A stretch of DNA of 64,000 nucleotides, taken from the NCBI RefSeq assembly GCF_018139145.2, contig NC_059476.1:5803501-5867500 (forward strand), read 5' to 3'. The DNA is from Gymnogyps californianus (Eukaryota; Chordata; Aves; Accipitriformes; Cathartidae). Below the pieces are notes generated by a model. That model searched no databases. It saw nothing but the letters and a program-made list of their open reading frames with translations, and was not told the DNA's origin. This document shows positions 12,038 through 26,211 of the stretch, piece by piece (the first letter of the stretch is position 1; each line of letters opens with the position of its first letter). A program made the translations under genes and the position numbers.

Positions 12038-15000
12038 TTTGATGCTGATGTCCAGTATCACACAGCAATTAAAGAAAGATCACTGGAAGGAAAGAAAAAG
12101 CTCTAAGTCTTCTGTAAAAAACCAAACAACAGAAAACCCTGGAAATTTTGGAGGAATGTCACCTCAGTCACCCTATCAGCTGCCCCTCCTGACATTCAGT
12201 CTTACAATGATTTTAAGTCATAAATCAGGGGAAGATAACTCCAAATGCTTTTATTTTGTAATGTCTCTCTACTGTCTTCGCTACGCTGGCTCCACTTATG
12301 CTAAAAGACACTTCTTGAAACTCAGTGTTGTTACGCTGTTTCTGTATTATCCCATGTCATTTGAGCAGAAAGGCATTTTCCTTGCCAAAGTTACTTTGGA
12401 TGGACAGCCCATATGAAAATCTTATTGTTTTAACTGTATTCAAACCACTTCTATTTTTTGGAGATCCTGGTCTGAGCTGCCCGCTCACATTGTCAGAACC
12501 ACAACGTTAAACCAGACCGTTACTGTAACAGAAACAATTTTCCATATATGCAGTCAGCTTTAAGAAAGAGTAAATGGATTTTTTTTATCCTTATCACTGG
12601 AGTCGTACCCTGCTTTTCTTAGGCATTATTCTGCTTACAATGTTATGATCTAAACACATTTTCTTTACACTTAACAGGATCTGCTCACCTTAATTACTAT
12701 TGGTTTTATACTAGTTCAACTCTAATTATTTAATTTCAAAAAAATCCTCTGAGCATTAGAACAGTAACCAGCAGCTCTAGAATTAGTGTCTCCCCAGGCA
12801 TGATTCATTTCTGTATTTCTTTGAAAAGGATACTCAATAGTGAAAGTACACAATTGAGATTCACTTATAGACTTCTTGTTCTAGACATTTTATTTTGGGG
12901 CTCAGACATTTAAATTCACTGTATTTATTGTATTACTGGATAGCTGAAAATTACACACTCTCTTCAATTTTTTTTTCCAAAGAATGTGAGATTGGTCTGC
13001 AGCATATGTCAAGAAAAACTCCATTAAAGTCAGGCTGTAAAAGAAAGATTGCACTTTGTTAGCCAAGGAAACCATATAAGCTTTTAAGGAATGTTATTAC
13101 TTATTACTACAGTACACTTTTTTAAACTTGAAAGATTAGTTTTCTTCACAGGAAGCTTGGAAAGAGAGAGAAGTTTGGTATTGTGCTTTTAAGCTATGCT
13201 CTGTTTAAACTTGAGCGTCTTCAGGGGATATATTGGTGCTTGAACTTGCTCCTGTTGAAATCACTGGGGCCAGGACTGCACTTTTAGTGATTAATTAGCA
13301 ACGCTAGGTTTTATCTGCTGACATTACTGCCAAATCCTCTACTGTTTTAAAATAGTACTGAACTAAATTAAAGACTGTATGTAATGTTTTCAAAATCACT
13401 ATTCCACAATTATGAAGTATTCCATCATGAAGTAGTGTGCACAACCAAATCTTTTCAGGCCCAGCTCAGTGAAATCTTCCCAGACAACAGATTAAGATTA
13501 TAGTATTTTACATATGTATCGATATAACAAAATATTCTCACACTGTTAGAGCAGCTAACGAAGGTTTCAATGCACAGGAGAGAACTAATAACTTTGCTAT
13601 AGCAATATGCTTCTCTCAACAGCCAGCACATTTCCCTAGGAGTGAATATACTGGCATTTCTGTGCCACTGACCTAACGAGCTTTTCTCTTTCCAGCTCTT
13701 TTTCTGTTTCCACAGGCATCATGTGAAAACACCAGGAAATTTAAAGCTCTCAAAACTGTCCCCTCACAAGCACTTGCAGTAATAACATAAGCTGGGGAAT
13801 GAATTAAACTCTCCAAGTCCCCATGGTTAATTGGGGTGGGGTCTTGTATATCAGTTCCGGAAAATGGAAATTTTGCTTACCAAGTTCTTAAATAGATTAG
13901 CCAGGGTATGACATAATGTTACTCTATTTATTTGAAACTCACTCCAGTGCATAATATACTCTCAATGCTTCTGCACCAACTCAGCAATACTGACTGTTAA
14001 GAACAGCAACTGCTAATAGAGGCCAAATTCATAATATTCAGTTGAAAGAAAAATTACTTTATTTACAGTTTTTTATTAAAATGTACAAGAATCAAAGTAG
14101 AAAATTACAAAAGCACGGCAAAAGTGATAGCTATCACAAATCTCCACTAACATATCATATCACACTGTCTACTTACTCTTTTCTATCCCTAGAGTATGAA
14201 AATTCACAATTGTCACACAATTCTCACATTACCATCTCCTTAATAATGAAGATAAATGTCATAAATAGGGAATAAAGTCGTTATAGTTTCTGCAATAATG
14301 AGACAAGTGATAATAATAATGCATGAATTACATTGCAGAGTAACTAAGATAATTTTTCAGATTACAATGTTATTGTAATCCTTTTTACATACGTTATTTC
14401 TAAAACATTTTCTCAGTGCACAAGCATTACTTAGGTTGCAAACTACAAGTGCTTTATCATATGTATAGAATCTCAAATAAACATTAAAAACATGCTAAAA
14501 ATCCATTCATTAAATAAACATAGGTTAACCAAAAGATAATCTTTCTCATCTTTCTATACTATCTTTTAAAATTTACATGTCATTATTAAAATTATTTTAA
14601 CACTACATATCTCAAAAATTGCTCACTAGTACCAAATTGGTCTGATCAGCCCATAGAGACTTTCGTACTGGTACAGTAAAACAACTGCTTTCCTGAAAGC
14701 GAGCGACCGAGAGAATGTTTAACTTTACACTTACATTCCAGGATTAATCTGGCAGCTTTGGATTCACTGACACTTTTACTGCATGTCTTCAAACCATTCC
14801 TTCCATCTTCACCTCACAAGTTTTCACCTTATTTTCCTCCTACTTCTCCTCAGACCGACATGAAATGTAGGCTTTCTGTCAGGGACCCACCTTCATAACC
14901 TGCTGAACAACCAACTTGCCTCCACCCCAGGCAAAAAAGAAAACAAGTTATACTTCCTCCACCCAGGCCTCCCCCCGCTCCTGGGAGACTGCTATGGCTC

Positions 15001-17783
15001 TGCATGTCATGAATTGAGTACTAACGTTTTTCACAAAAGCAACCCCAGAGAACATGGATTTTGGTTACAACATATTTCCCTTCTACTGTTTCTTTGCTTC
15101 TCGTATAAGCAATGCTTCTTGCACTATAAAAATTGTTCAGTGAAACAGTATCAACAATACATCGAAGTTATGCACGTGTTTTCAAGGGAAAATTAGTATT
15201 AGGGGAATATCTATTCAGCATTTTGTTTTCAAGTTTGTTTATGTGTTTAAGTTTGTCTTTCATTTTCTCATATTACTCTTGAAAGCTTTCAAATACCTGC
15301 TAACAAATGTTGATGTTCCTATTCAGGTTATGCTGAAATCATTTCCCATTTAATCATCCTGAAGGGTGGAGACATGACAAAAACCCCTTGAAATGTGATG
15401 TTGCAAGAAATACTGGTTTATGGGTGAGCTAATTGCTATTATTAATGCTCATTGTCCGTTCCAGCAATGCTTCCACAAAGAGGTGTTCAGAAAGACAGCT
15501 GATAACAAAAGACAGTGTATTTATCATTAGTGGCAACTCCAAGTGATTAACAAGTTTCTGTAAACACCAGTGGTGCTTGTTGGTGCCACACAGCACAGGA
15601 ACTGTCAACTGTCGGTTTACTGCACCTTGAAGAGCTGCTAGGCAGCATTACTGACTCCAGCATGGAAAATTCATACCTGACATGAATTAGAGGCAGGATT
15701 TCATAGGGTAGCTATATGCTCTCCGCTGGCTTTCCTGTGGTTGTTCTCTGTTCCACAAAGTCTTGGTCTACAAACATCTGGCTTGAAAACATTAGGCATG
15801 TGAAGAGCTGGAAAGAACAGTTGCAAGGTCAGGGACTACATGAGTAGCCCTGCCTTTTTAACCTTTCTTTTTTTATGAAGGTGGTGATCCAGCAACCCAA
15901 GCCTCCAGCATTATTATACCACCTTAAGCCACTGCTACTGATCAAAGAAGAATTCCACAGATCAGAAATAAATTACCTGTATTCACTGAGCTTTTTCAGG
16001 TTCTAAAGTAAAGTACATATGAGTGGGTTTGGTGGTGTGTGGGTAATACAGTATGTCAAATAAATCTGTGCTATACCTCTAAGAGTTCAAGATGGAAAAG
16101 TCAAGATCTATACTGAAGCTCAAAAACTAAAAGATGTGAAAGTGGCTGTCACATCCCCTTTTCTCCGGTCTCCCCAGCCTACTTCAGAATCCAGAAAAGC
16201 TGATGTTCATCAAATCAAAGTTTTAGTGTGCTCTTCCTTAGAAAACAAAATAGGGCCATTGTAAAATTCATTGCCTATAGACAACAAATTATGCAATCTT
16301 TTTGTTTAGGCTCTCTGCCATGAATTTAGGAACAGGGATCCTGTGGGAGCTCAGGAAAACACAAGCCTGGTAATACATCCTCACTTCTGCTAGCCACATT
16401 ATTTCCTCATAAACAGAAAGTGAACTCATATTTGGTGCTATTCCATTTCTAAAGCTAAGGCCAGAAAATGCCACAAAGTGAACGTGAAGAAGCTGCCTTG
16501 CAAAACAATTGTCTGGCACAAACTTAGGAGAAATGACCTTGTGGTAGTTGATCATGATTTCTGATTTTATATTTTTATCAACACATGTGCAAAGCAGAAT
16601 CCCTCTGTTTGGCAAACCTCATGTAAGGTTTGCAAAGCCACGCAACTTTACTGCTGCCAGAACCATGAGTCATGTGAAATGAGGAGAGGGACATACACGC
16701 TAACAGACAGCAGCCACGCTCTCTGATCTCTGGACCTAGAACAACTCTGACAACACTGACATTATATCTTTGGGTCAGTTTTCTGGCCTGCTCTTGTGTC
16801 TAAATTAGGATACACTCAGGTCCTATCCCAACTATCCCAAGCAGCACCTATTCACTGCAAGTTGTTCCCACTTATGCAGATGCTGCTCTTCTGCTCTGTT
16901 CCAGTATGAAGTCATATCAGTTTGCGTAAACCACTAACTGTGAGAGCATTCCTCATCCTCTGATGTCTCGATTTATTCTCTTTGATTTTATTATAGAACT
17001 GGTCGGAGAAGAAGTACTCACATCAGGCTGCTTTACTGTTATTTGCTGGAATCCCCCTGTGGTTCCTCATCCACGCTTCACGCTCATGCAGGGAGAGACT
17101 GTCTTTTGTTGATCAAAAGAGGATCTAACCCAGGAGGACTGGAAGACTCAAACTAGGGAAAAACACAGCTCAGACTTAAAGGTAAGCTATGTAGCGGATT
17201 AATGAGCTAGGCATTTCAGTAAGATCCAAATAATTTGTCATGACTGATTAAATTTAATCCTAGTATATACAGTATTTGGTATACTTACCAACCACACACT
17301 ACTCAGACACGTTAGCTTCTTACATATTGAATATATGCTACCTTAGGTATTTATATAAGACAATTTAGTTTGAGCTTATTTTACTTTATGGTATAAATAC
17401 TGCCAAAATAAGACAAAACGTTTTTATGTTCCTTACTTTCACATGATTGATACTACGCATAAAGCATTGCAAAGCTCTACTGAAGCACTGATCATACCAT
17501 TACGCACCAGCTATTCTCATAGGTAAGAGAAGAAAGGGGGGGTGTTCAGAATTTCGCTCTTCTCTGATCTTGATGTAACTAATGAAAAATCATTCTTAGT
17601 TTCTGCATATTAGAACAATATTGTTGAGATCTGCAAGAAAGACTGACCTAGGATAGTCCTTCAGCCCTTGTTTTCTCACAAATTCTAACAGAGCAAACAT
17701 CAAGATCTGGGAGGGAAAACATAATCCTATAATGAGAATTAGTAAACACGTAATGATTTAAAAGTGCACAACTTGATGGGAAA

Positions 17784-17845
17784 GATGTTGCTTAGCAACA
17801 TCAGCAGCTGGATCTGCTGTAAAATCGTGATGTTGCTTGGCAACA
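17784..17845. promoter_or_regulatory. pair of RFX X-box-like palindromes
   Basis: GTTGCTTAGCAAC (17,787-17,799) and GTTGCTTGGCAAC (17,832-17,844) lie 45 bases apart in the same orientation. Each is an imperfect palindrome of the GTTGCC/GGCAAC half-site kind bound by RFX-family winged-helix factors. The first extends to a 19-base palindrome, GATGTTGCTTAGCAACATC. Such sites usually sit in promoters or enhancers of ciliary genes or other RFX targets. No first exon was recognised beside them, so a role as a distal element is inference. Confidence 0.5.
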
Positions 17846-18707
17846 AAAAGCTGAGCTGGCCTTTTGTGAGAGTTGTGAAATGGTATTTTGCTGCCCTTCC
17901 CCCAAATATAACCAGAAATTGCCTATCGGGACCGCACTACTGAATATAGGGTAGGACTGAGGATTTAAAGGACAGCGAATGAGACAGCTCTTTCATGCAG
18001 CCCAGCCTTGGCTGATTTGTTCCACTTAATATACAAGTACGAAAGAAAAGAGACAGGGAGAGACTGAGTATCTCCTACTAAGAGACAAAAGATTTTTTTA
18101 AAAAACAGATTAAGAAAGTTAAAAATTATTCTTCCCATTTCTGGCTAATTTTCAATCAGTATAACAACCTGGCCTGGAAAAATCTGATCTATGGCACACT
18201 TCCATTGCTTCTAATGACGCCAGCGCAGCACGTCAGGGCACTCCTGCGCCACAGATGTCAGTGCACCATGGAGGTCTAACTGTGGCACCAGAGGTGGTCA
18301 GGCTATGAAATCACAGTGTTCAGGGAGGAAGTGAAAGGGAATTGTTTTGCTACAGTGTGAAACCGGGAAAAAAACATTGTGATCCAAAAGTGTTTTGACT
18401 TCTGATGGGGTTCAGCCTCTTCATACAGCTAAGGTATTTGGAAAAGTTTTATTCATGCTCATGGTAATGAAGTACTTGGATACGGTAGTGATAACAGTTA
18501 TAGAAAGATGTGACCGCCTTATTATGCATAGTACCCTTAGAAGTGATTTTAGAAAGTAGTGAGAGACATCAAGTGCCTGCAAGAATTTACCTCTTGTTTT
18601 AGTCTCTGTACAGATAGTCCCTCCTCCCTCCTTCAGATCTTTTAGTCTAAACATTCATGGCACAAAAGCTGTAGAAGACGACGCATATTTCTTTGGAGAT
18701 TAATTTA

Positions 18708-18765
18708 TTTGCCCAAGGTGAAAAAAAACACCAAGTGGCAGAACTAGGATGTCAGCACCGGCTTC
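18708..18765. repeat. old MIR/L2-like repeat fragment
   Basis: The phrase GCCCAAGGTG, an A-rich stretch, then AGTGGCAGAACTAGGATG is recognisable as a decayed form of a core motif shared by ancient vertebrate SINE/LINE copies. Class and limits are approximate. Confidence 0.4.
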
Positions 18766-20103
18766 CTCAGCAAGCTCCAGTTGCCAGACTATGCTGGAAT
18801 TTGAGTTAATGTCATTCGAACCTCCATCAGGAGGTACCCTTCCTAAAGCAACATGGGGGTGCTAATTAATTTTATTTTACATTCTATCTAGGAATATTTT
18901 CCCAGCTGAAAAAAAGAAGTCTGTTATTTCAGCTTTTGGCAGAACTTTCATAATACTATATAATTTCATGCAATAATAAATAAAAGTGATTCTGGAAATC
19001 TTAGGTGTGATTCTGTTGCCTAAAAGAGACATCTAGTGTCACATTGGACACCTTAGGGTACCCTGCTTATCCCTTAACTGCCTCTCTGGAAGACATGGTC
19101 TCAGATAAGTTTTGTGTTTTATCTGCCAGTCCCACAAGGATGTCATGGCCACCTCAGGGTGTCTAAAATGGTGCTCAATGCCTACATCTGTGGATCTGAA
19201 TCATCTTTCTCTTGTGCACTGAGCATTAAATGTTTTGAGCACATGTATATTCCCTTTTGTTTGCACTGATTGCAGATGTCAAAGTAATGCAGAGGACCTA
19301 GTCTTTAAAAGTGATGCCAAAACTATTTCATAAAATATATATGATCCAAAAAATAACATCCAAGTATTGGAGCATTTCTCTTTCCAAACCACATTTATAC
19401 CAGCAGTTTTTCACCAGATTCCATATGCAGCACTTAAGTCAGTGGGAAGGCTGTTGATCCAGATGAAACACGCAGCTCTGTGCAGTGGCACTGACTCTCT
19501 CTCTGTCCACATGGAGTATCTGGCTATGGAGAGCTGGATAAAGGCTTTGTATTTTAAGTTCCTAACACCACAACCAGCTAACAGGGCTTGGGAGCTATAG
19601 GGGCAGCTGACCTACATAGCTCACCTGGTCAATCTGTGCCTATCATTGCGCAGGACTGCAAATGATTTCCTTATTACTACTGCCTGCCTTTTATAAAGAG
19701 CTGATTATAATTTATGAAAAATATCTCACCCATACTTGTATTATGAGACATATATGACTGTATATTTCAGGTCCATAGCCAACTTGGCAGAGTGCACGTG
19801 TGTTTTCACACTCTAAATGCACACCCTCATTCACTCAAAGTGAAGGATCCCTGTTCCTAAAACTCAAAGATGAGGCAGGTAGAACATTACTCTGACTTGG
19901 GGCACAGTTTTGAAGGAGTGGTGGGAGGTCTGAGGTGAAGGGTGGATTTTCAAAACCTGCTGGCTCTCTGCTCCCAGAGCTGGTCTGCCTGCTGTGGTGT
20001 CCAGCCACAGCACTGGGGATGGCAGGACACAACTCAGAGAGACAAAAATCCGTATTATGTTGAGGCAGAAAAGGAGACACAAGCAAGGTGGGGACCAGTC
20101 CGT

Positions 20104-20583
20104 TTAAGACGTCTCTAGAGGCACACATAAAGCATGGGAAGAATGCATCACAAGGTGAATGATTTCTTGCCTCTGTTCAGGTTCTTTCTCCTTCAAACTA
20201 TTTTCCTTGCTGTTCTCTCTGTAGCGTTTACCTGTTTCTTCTGTCCATGCATTCCCTTTTTTCTCCTCCCTTTGGCCAAGATACTCAGTGGAAATACAAG
20301 GGAGAGCGAAGACTTGCCATACGGTCTGGTTTTCTGAGAGCTGAGGAGAACGGCAGAGAAGAGGCAGGGTGTAAAGCTGCTCAGAAGGTAAGAGATTCCT
20401 TCCTTCTTGTTCTCCTTTAGCTGTGGAGTCTGAACCAGCTGTCAGCAACTGTCTCTCCCTAATCGTGGATGGCAGCAGTATTTCATCTCCTGCTTTCTTG
20501 GCCTGAGGTGTGTGTTGACATGTCAGAGTTGGCAGGTTGCAGCTGCTTTCTGGGCTTTCTGCTAACACACCCTTCATGCCCAC
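20104..20583 (-). other. open reading frame of 159 codons, unrecognised
   Basis: This is the longest minus-strand frame left of NSMCE4A. Its C-terminal part is rich in K/E/R/Q (around residues 106-140), and a usable donor (ACAG|GTAAAC) lies inside at 20,232. I do not recognise a domain. The local GC content is above the background, so an open frame this long can arise by chance. It is listed because it lies in the predicted 5' region of TACC2 and could be an exon. No function is proposed. Confidence 0.15.
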
Positions 20584-20704
20584 ACAAATATCACAGGAGA
20601 GGAGGACTCATTCTTGGGCTTTTAGAAAGCCTCCAACACTCAGAGACTTTCCTTGGGCTGAGGGGAGGATGCTTACTGATTTTTTGTGCTGGCCCAACAC
20701 AGGT

Positions 20705-20780
20705 ACGCAATCATGTATACACACACTCACACACATATATATACACATATATATTACATATTATGTATATATAAATGCAT
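20705..20780. repeat. CA/TA microsatellite
   Basis: Alternating CA, TA and ATAC units (CACACTCACACACATATATA and onward) form a compound dinucleotide repeat. Confidence 0.7.
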
Positions 20781-21357
20781 ATGTCCTATACAGGTTATAT
20801 CCTTCATCCTCAGTTAGAGACCATTTAGCCTGAAGCTGTTTTTCATAATTTCATGATAGTTGTTTGATCACTGGGTGAGAATAAATTAGATTATAATCTC
20901 AGCTACTGAATATTTAGCAGTGAGCAATATTCTCAATCCAGATGTACTGTGTTTTATCAGTAGTGAGGGCAGGCTATCAAAATAAGTCTCTCAGGAGACT
21001 TGCACCTCAAGACAACTTGTTGATAGCCAGACCAGGGTTAGGTTTCACACTCTAGTCCAAGCAAGCATACTAGATCTTTGCAGGACTAACTCTGGGAACT
21101 GAGTCACTGACCTCTGAAATGATTTTGTAGTCAAGATAGTGTTCATAAAGCCATAAATCCTTGTTTACAAAGGTGCTGAAGCTAGCTAAAAAAATATTTA
21201 CTCTGAAATTAAACTTGTCAAGTTTCTTCAATCTTCTGCACCTTGAAAATACTTACATTAAGTAAGCACAACACTTACATTCATGTACTGTATGCATTTA
21301 GGTGGGATTACTTATGCAAGTTCTTCACTGATTCACAAAGCAGGGTAACACTGCTGA

Positions 21358-21470
21358 TATTTTACAAAAGTAGAAATTGAGGCACAGAGGGGTTGAGTGA
21401 TTAGGTCATTAATATATTGTGTAATCCTGAACTAAGCAGGAAACTAGGGCTAGTGTTCAGCCCTCAGAAT
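21358..21470. repeat. old MIR/L2-like repeat fragment
   Basis: The string AAATTGAGGCACAGAGGGG followed by TTGAGTGATTAGGTCA and, further on, GGAAACTAGGGCTAGTGT corresponds to the widespread phrase of decayed vertebrate MIR/L2-type copies (gaggcacagagaggttaagtg and so on). The match is from memory, and the exact family cannot be set without a repeat search. Confidence 0.45.
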
Positions 21471-24400
21471 ATCAGTACAGAATGAAAATGATTACTGGTT
21501 TGATTTGGCATTGCTGTTCTAAAAGAATAAGTTATAGTTTACATGGAATATGTACTGGATTAGGGACTTTTCTCAAGGATGTCACACTGATTTAGCCCTG
21601 CACAACAAGACCCCATCAAATTTCAAGGCTAATCAGGACCAAAATACTTCCTAAGGTTTATTTGTAAGGGCCAGCCAAGAACATTTTTGTGCACAGTAAC
21701 ATCACAGAGGCATCATTAAAGATATCATAAATAAAGAGGGAAAGAAAAACAGTAAGGCTAAAATTGCATAATAATGAGAATGCTTCCTTACTGTCATTAC
21801 CATTGTTTCATCACTGTTATAACATAATGTTTAAAATTAATGTAATGAATGATTGTTTAAGATGAATATGAATGTAAACTATAAACCTATTTTCCCCATT
21901 GACTCCTTTGATTCAACTAAGCAGGCAGGCAAAACAAGATTGAGAAGTCAGTTAAAGACAGTCCCTAAAGTTTTTATGATGATCTGTTGACAATGACTGG
22001 TGCCTAAACTGCATTATCCTACTGTAAATGGGAGGTCTCGATGTTTGCCTTTGTGGTAGTGGCTTTTTTAAAAGATGATCTAATGCCATGTTGGTGGGAA
22101 GTGGTCCTAGTGGTCCATGGTGGTTGGTGGAGATAAAGTTAACTAAGCTGCTCACTGTTGTTACAGATGGCACAAGTCTTCATCCTTTTGACAGACATAA
22201 ACCTAATCAGCTTCTCCTAAGGACAGATTTAAACTCATATAACATACTGCCTTGTGCAGCTGGGTCTACACTATTTATATTCATGTTATCATTTTCCACT
22301 AATGTAAACAATATCCAGTTTCAGAAGTTCACTCTTAATTTACAGGTGTATTTTTCCATTGGCATTTCTTCATCGTTAGTGAGCATGTTAGACACAGGCT
22401 TTGCAGTACTTGAACTCAATCTCAGTTTTGATTTGGGGAAGGTTCCCTGGAGACCAGGCTCACAAAATAATTGTTGTTATACATAATTAGGCACTATATT
22501 TACGTTTTTAAGCAGGGATTGTAATACTGAATGAAAATTTGGGAAAAAAAATCTTCAGAAATCATCTGCAAATGGCTGCAATATTGGCTTCCTGAGTCTG
22601 CAACAGCCTGGTTCTTAAAGATGTGAATTTCCCCTTTCATCTCAGTAAGATTTTAACATCAAAATCTAATTATGTTTTTTGAACATTGGCTATAGTTATT
22701 TTGGTTTTGGTCATTACAACAGACGGAACTTGACAGATGAACAGACGAAATTTGATTTTGCAGTTGGTTTCTATTCATCTACTATTTACCTATTTGTCTG
22801 CTGTCATTGAGCTGTTCTTTTCATGCCTAAGAAAATAACAAAAGGTAATGAAGTGAATGGAAACAAGCAACATTGCCCTAGTTCTCCTCCAGCTGCACCT
22901 ATGATGGCTATAACCTTAGCACACAGTGCTAGCACTGCAATCCAGTGACTGGATTCATACTTGGATGTGGACTCAAAAGTAAAAATCGTACTTTATTGGG
23001 GTGCAAAATCCCAAGAGTCAGCACTGGTATCTTAAATGATGGCAGAAGACCAGTGCAATGGGAAAAGTAGCACTCAAGTTTTTTAGCTTGACAGATTTTT
23101 TTTGAGATTTCATCTTTCAGATAGAAATATTACATGTTTATGCAAAACTTATGACTGTTTCTTTTGGATATTAAAGATCCAAGTGCCTTTTTGTACTGCA
23201 CATCCTTGACTTGCTGGCAAAAAAGCACCTTTTCCTGTTAGAGCAGGAGCTAATATTAAAAAGAATGCCTAGGCTGATGCTATGTGCAAGTTCACAGATG
23301 GCACTTTTGTCTCCCAGCTAACATCAATTGTTTTTAATCACAAAGCACTTTGAGATATTAGTAAACGGAAAGATATGAAACTTCTACTCTTAACATGAAA
23401 CCGTGACAGAATGCAGGGAACTAAATATCAGTCACTAGCACCCAAGAAGTGGATACTAACCATATTTCAAGTCAATTGAATGAGCACAAAATAAGGCCTA
23501 CAATTGTTTGTCCAGTTTACAGTTCATGTACTATTGGAGTATACACAGTACCACCTTCCATAATTAAAGGGCTGAAGTGAATCAAGATTGGTATCTTCTT
23601 GTACCCAGATGCAATTCTTTTTTTGTTGTATGAGCAAACTCTTAAAGGTTACATGGTGAAGTTCTGTACATCTAAAAAGGAATAATATTCTTCTCTGAAA
23701 AGTGTGATAGCCTATAGGTTGAATCAAACCTCTTTAAATTTCAGATGCAAGAACAGAACTTACCATAGAAAGATATGATGAGACTGTAGGATATGTTAAT
23801 GCAAAAGGCTTAAGCGCAATTTCGAAAACTCTCGAAATCTTTTTACCAATAGAAATGGTTTAGTAGTGCCATGGTTCGAATATTGGTTTTGGGCTGGTAA
23901 GTCTTCATGCAGGGACTAAACATTGCATGTATGACAATTAAGAAATGCTAAGGCTAGTTTATCAGAATGCAAGAATATCTCCATGCTCAATGCTCCTGAC
24001 ACACATCACCTTTTGATGTGAACAGTGCAATGAGTTAAGAGTCTACCAGAGAAACTGAAAAAAAACCCCCAGCTTAATGTAGACCATGAATTTAAACCTC
24101 CTGCCCCCTTGCATCATGCAGATATTTTCATATGGGTTCAATAAAATTGTGCAATACTCCAAATTTGTGGGTAAAATCAGCTATTTCTCATAAAGAAAGT
24201 GGTTAAGTATAATTTTCAGTTTACAGTTGGAAGTGGCATGGAAAATGTGAGTAACAGACAATGTAACAAGCAGGCATGCAACTTATTCCAACAGCTAATA
24301 ATAATTACTGTAGTTTCAATTGTATCAATATGCTGTATATATAATACATAGACACATACAGAAATATAAAACAAAATCTTTATAGTCTAATCAAAGGCTT

Positions 24401-24849
24401 TTTCGTGAGGATGAAAAATAGGGCAACAGCTCACATTATACTAGGCTAATAGTAACAAAAGTGAAAGACAGCTATGAATAATACATCACACACATATCCC
24501 TCTGAAGTGTTGGAGAATTCAGTCTATACCATGCTAAAAACAAAATGGAGCACATTAAAAACTAGGCATCTAAGGTCCAAACCTGCAGATTTGTTAAGCT
24601 GTGCTGTAAAAATTAGGATTTTGATACTCATGAACTGCTTTTTTGTACTTTTTTCCCCTACCCTTACTGCAGCAATCTTTGTGCTTCTGGCTTCAACTAG
24701 GAGTTGCTCACCATGTCAGAGTGTGTTAACATCAAAAATTGTTTTTGCTCCAGAAGATCTAGACACATCCTCTTTGCCTCTTTTGGAGGATGAGTGAAAA
24801 CTGACACTGAACCTTAAGTGCATAGAAATGGTGCTGTTTGGCTGACACT

Positions 24850-24890
24850 TCATAGAATCATAGAAAATAGGGCTGAGGGACATATCCCTC
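24850..24890 (-). repeat. short CR1-like 3'-end fragment
   Basis: TCATAGAATCATAGAAAATA followed by a degenerate GGGCTGAGGGACAT resembles the reverse complement of the CR1 3' end with its ATTCTATGA repeats. Only about 40 bases are recognisable, so it is old or heavily truncated. Confidence 0.5.
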
Positions 24891-26211
24891 CTCTATTTTA
24901 GTGTATATCTCCCCAAAATAGCTATATTTTTTACAGGTCTACTGGAGGAAGCATGTTTGGGGAATGGGAGAAAATGTTCTGAAATCATACTTCCCAAAGA
25001 ACTCCTTTGAAAATGTATGCCATTTGGTCTAATTTGACCAATTCCTTAATCAGATCTATTCTGCAGAAACAGCTATAGTGTTGGTTCACTAATAAAGTTT
25101 CCTGTTTTCTTTCATTGTTTCTAGGCAGATTATCTCGTGGTCCTGCTTTCTTACTCACAATCATACTGGTCCTGTTTCCTTCTAAAATATTTCTGTTGCA
25201 AATATGGCAACCGTTCATATAAAAAAAAATATTAGCATGATATCTATCACATTATGTTTTGATAGCAAGAAAAAGTGTTTACACTATACACCCAGTCAGG
25301 TTGCCATGATCCAATGAATCTTTTCTGATTACTTATATTCAGAAAAGCACATTTCATCTAGGTAACAAAATAAATCATTCTTACCTTTTATCTATGTACA
25401 GTCCTATTACAGTCCTACAAAATTCCTCACAGCACACTACTGTTTACACATGAAGCAAACAGACATATCCTAATCCATTTGCAAGGACTCAGAGCTGGCT
25501 GAGTCTTGGGTTTGACCAAGAACCAAGAGTGCTAGCTGGATCATATGCTTGCTGTGAAACCAGAGAAGTAAATGAGTCTGTCAAGTCCTAACTAGCATTT
25601 TATGACAAATTTAATTTGGCAAGAATATATAGTTCAGTATTTTGTCAAACTTGCTGAGCCTTGTATATTCTGTATATGTTTCTTGATCAACTGATATATT
25701 TTCATAGTATCCTGCATTCAGGAACTTCTAATGAAAACATACAAAAATTAAATTGAACTTTGTTTCACCATGCGATTTTTAGAAGCCAGTACTTAAAAAG
25801 GATTATATTAAGAAAAATAAAAACTATAATCTGTGATGGCACTACTCTTATACTGGCTGTCAGCAGTGCAACTCTTCAAACCATTAGTTGCTGCAATTGA
25901 ATTAGAATCAGCTGAATATAAGCTACTAATTTAGCTTTAAGCTTAGATCATAGATGTAGGGTAAAATTTTACTCTTTTCAGACTTGTTACAGACTTAAGG
26001 GGCTTCTATAAACATTGTTCCACTGGCATCAGAAAACACAAAAGCTGATCTGAAAGTTTTCCACAGCCTGTGTAGTGGCTCCCACCTCCCCTAGAATGAG
26101 GGCCCATCTTTTCAGAAAAAAGGTCAGTGGTCAGTATGAAAGCTTGGTTTGACTTCCCTCACTGAAAGAAGCAGCACAGCACTGATTAAAAACTGCCCAG
26201 TGTTACAGGTC

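Noticed and set aside
16289..16615. Minus-strand frame of 108 codons
   Set aside because: It looked protein-like at first reading, but I found no family resemblance and no flanking exons; kept out as a gene call.
22088..22486. Plus-strand frame of 132 codons
   Set aside because: No domain or splice signals; mixed hydrophobic composition consistent with random AT-rich translation.
23870..23890. GGTTCGAAT, reminiscent of a tRNA B box
   Set aside because: No matching A box or cloverleaf arms could be folded around it.
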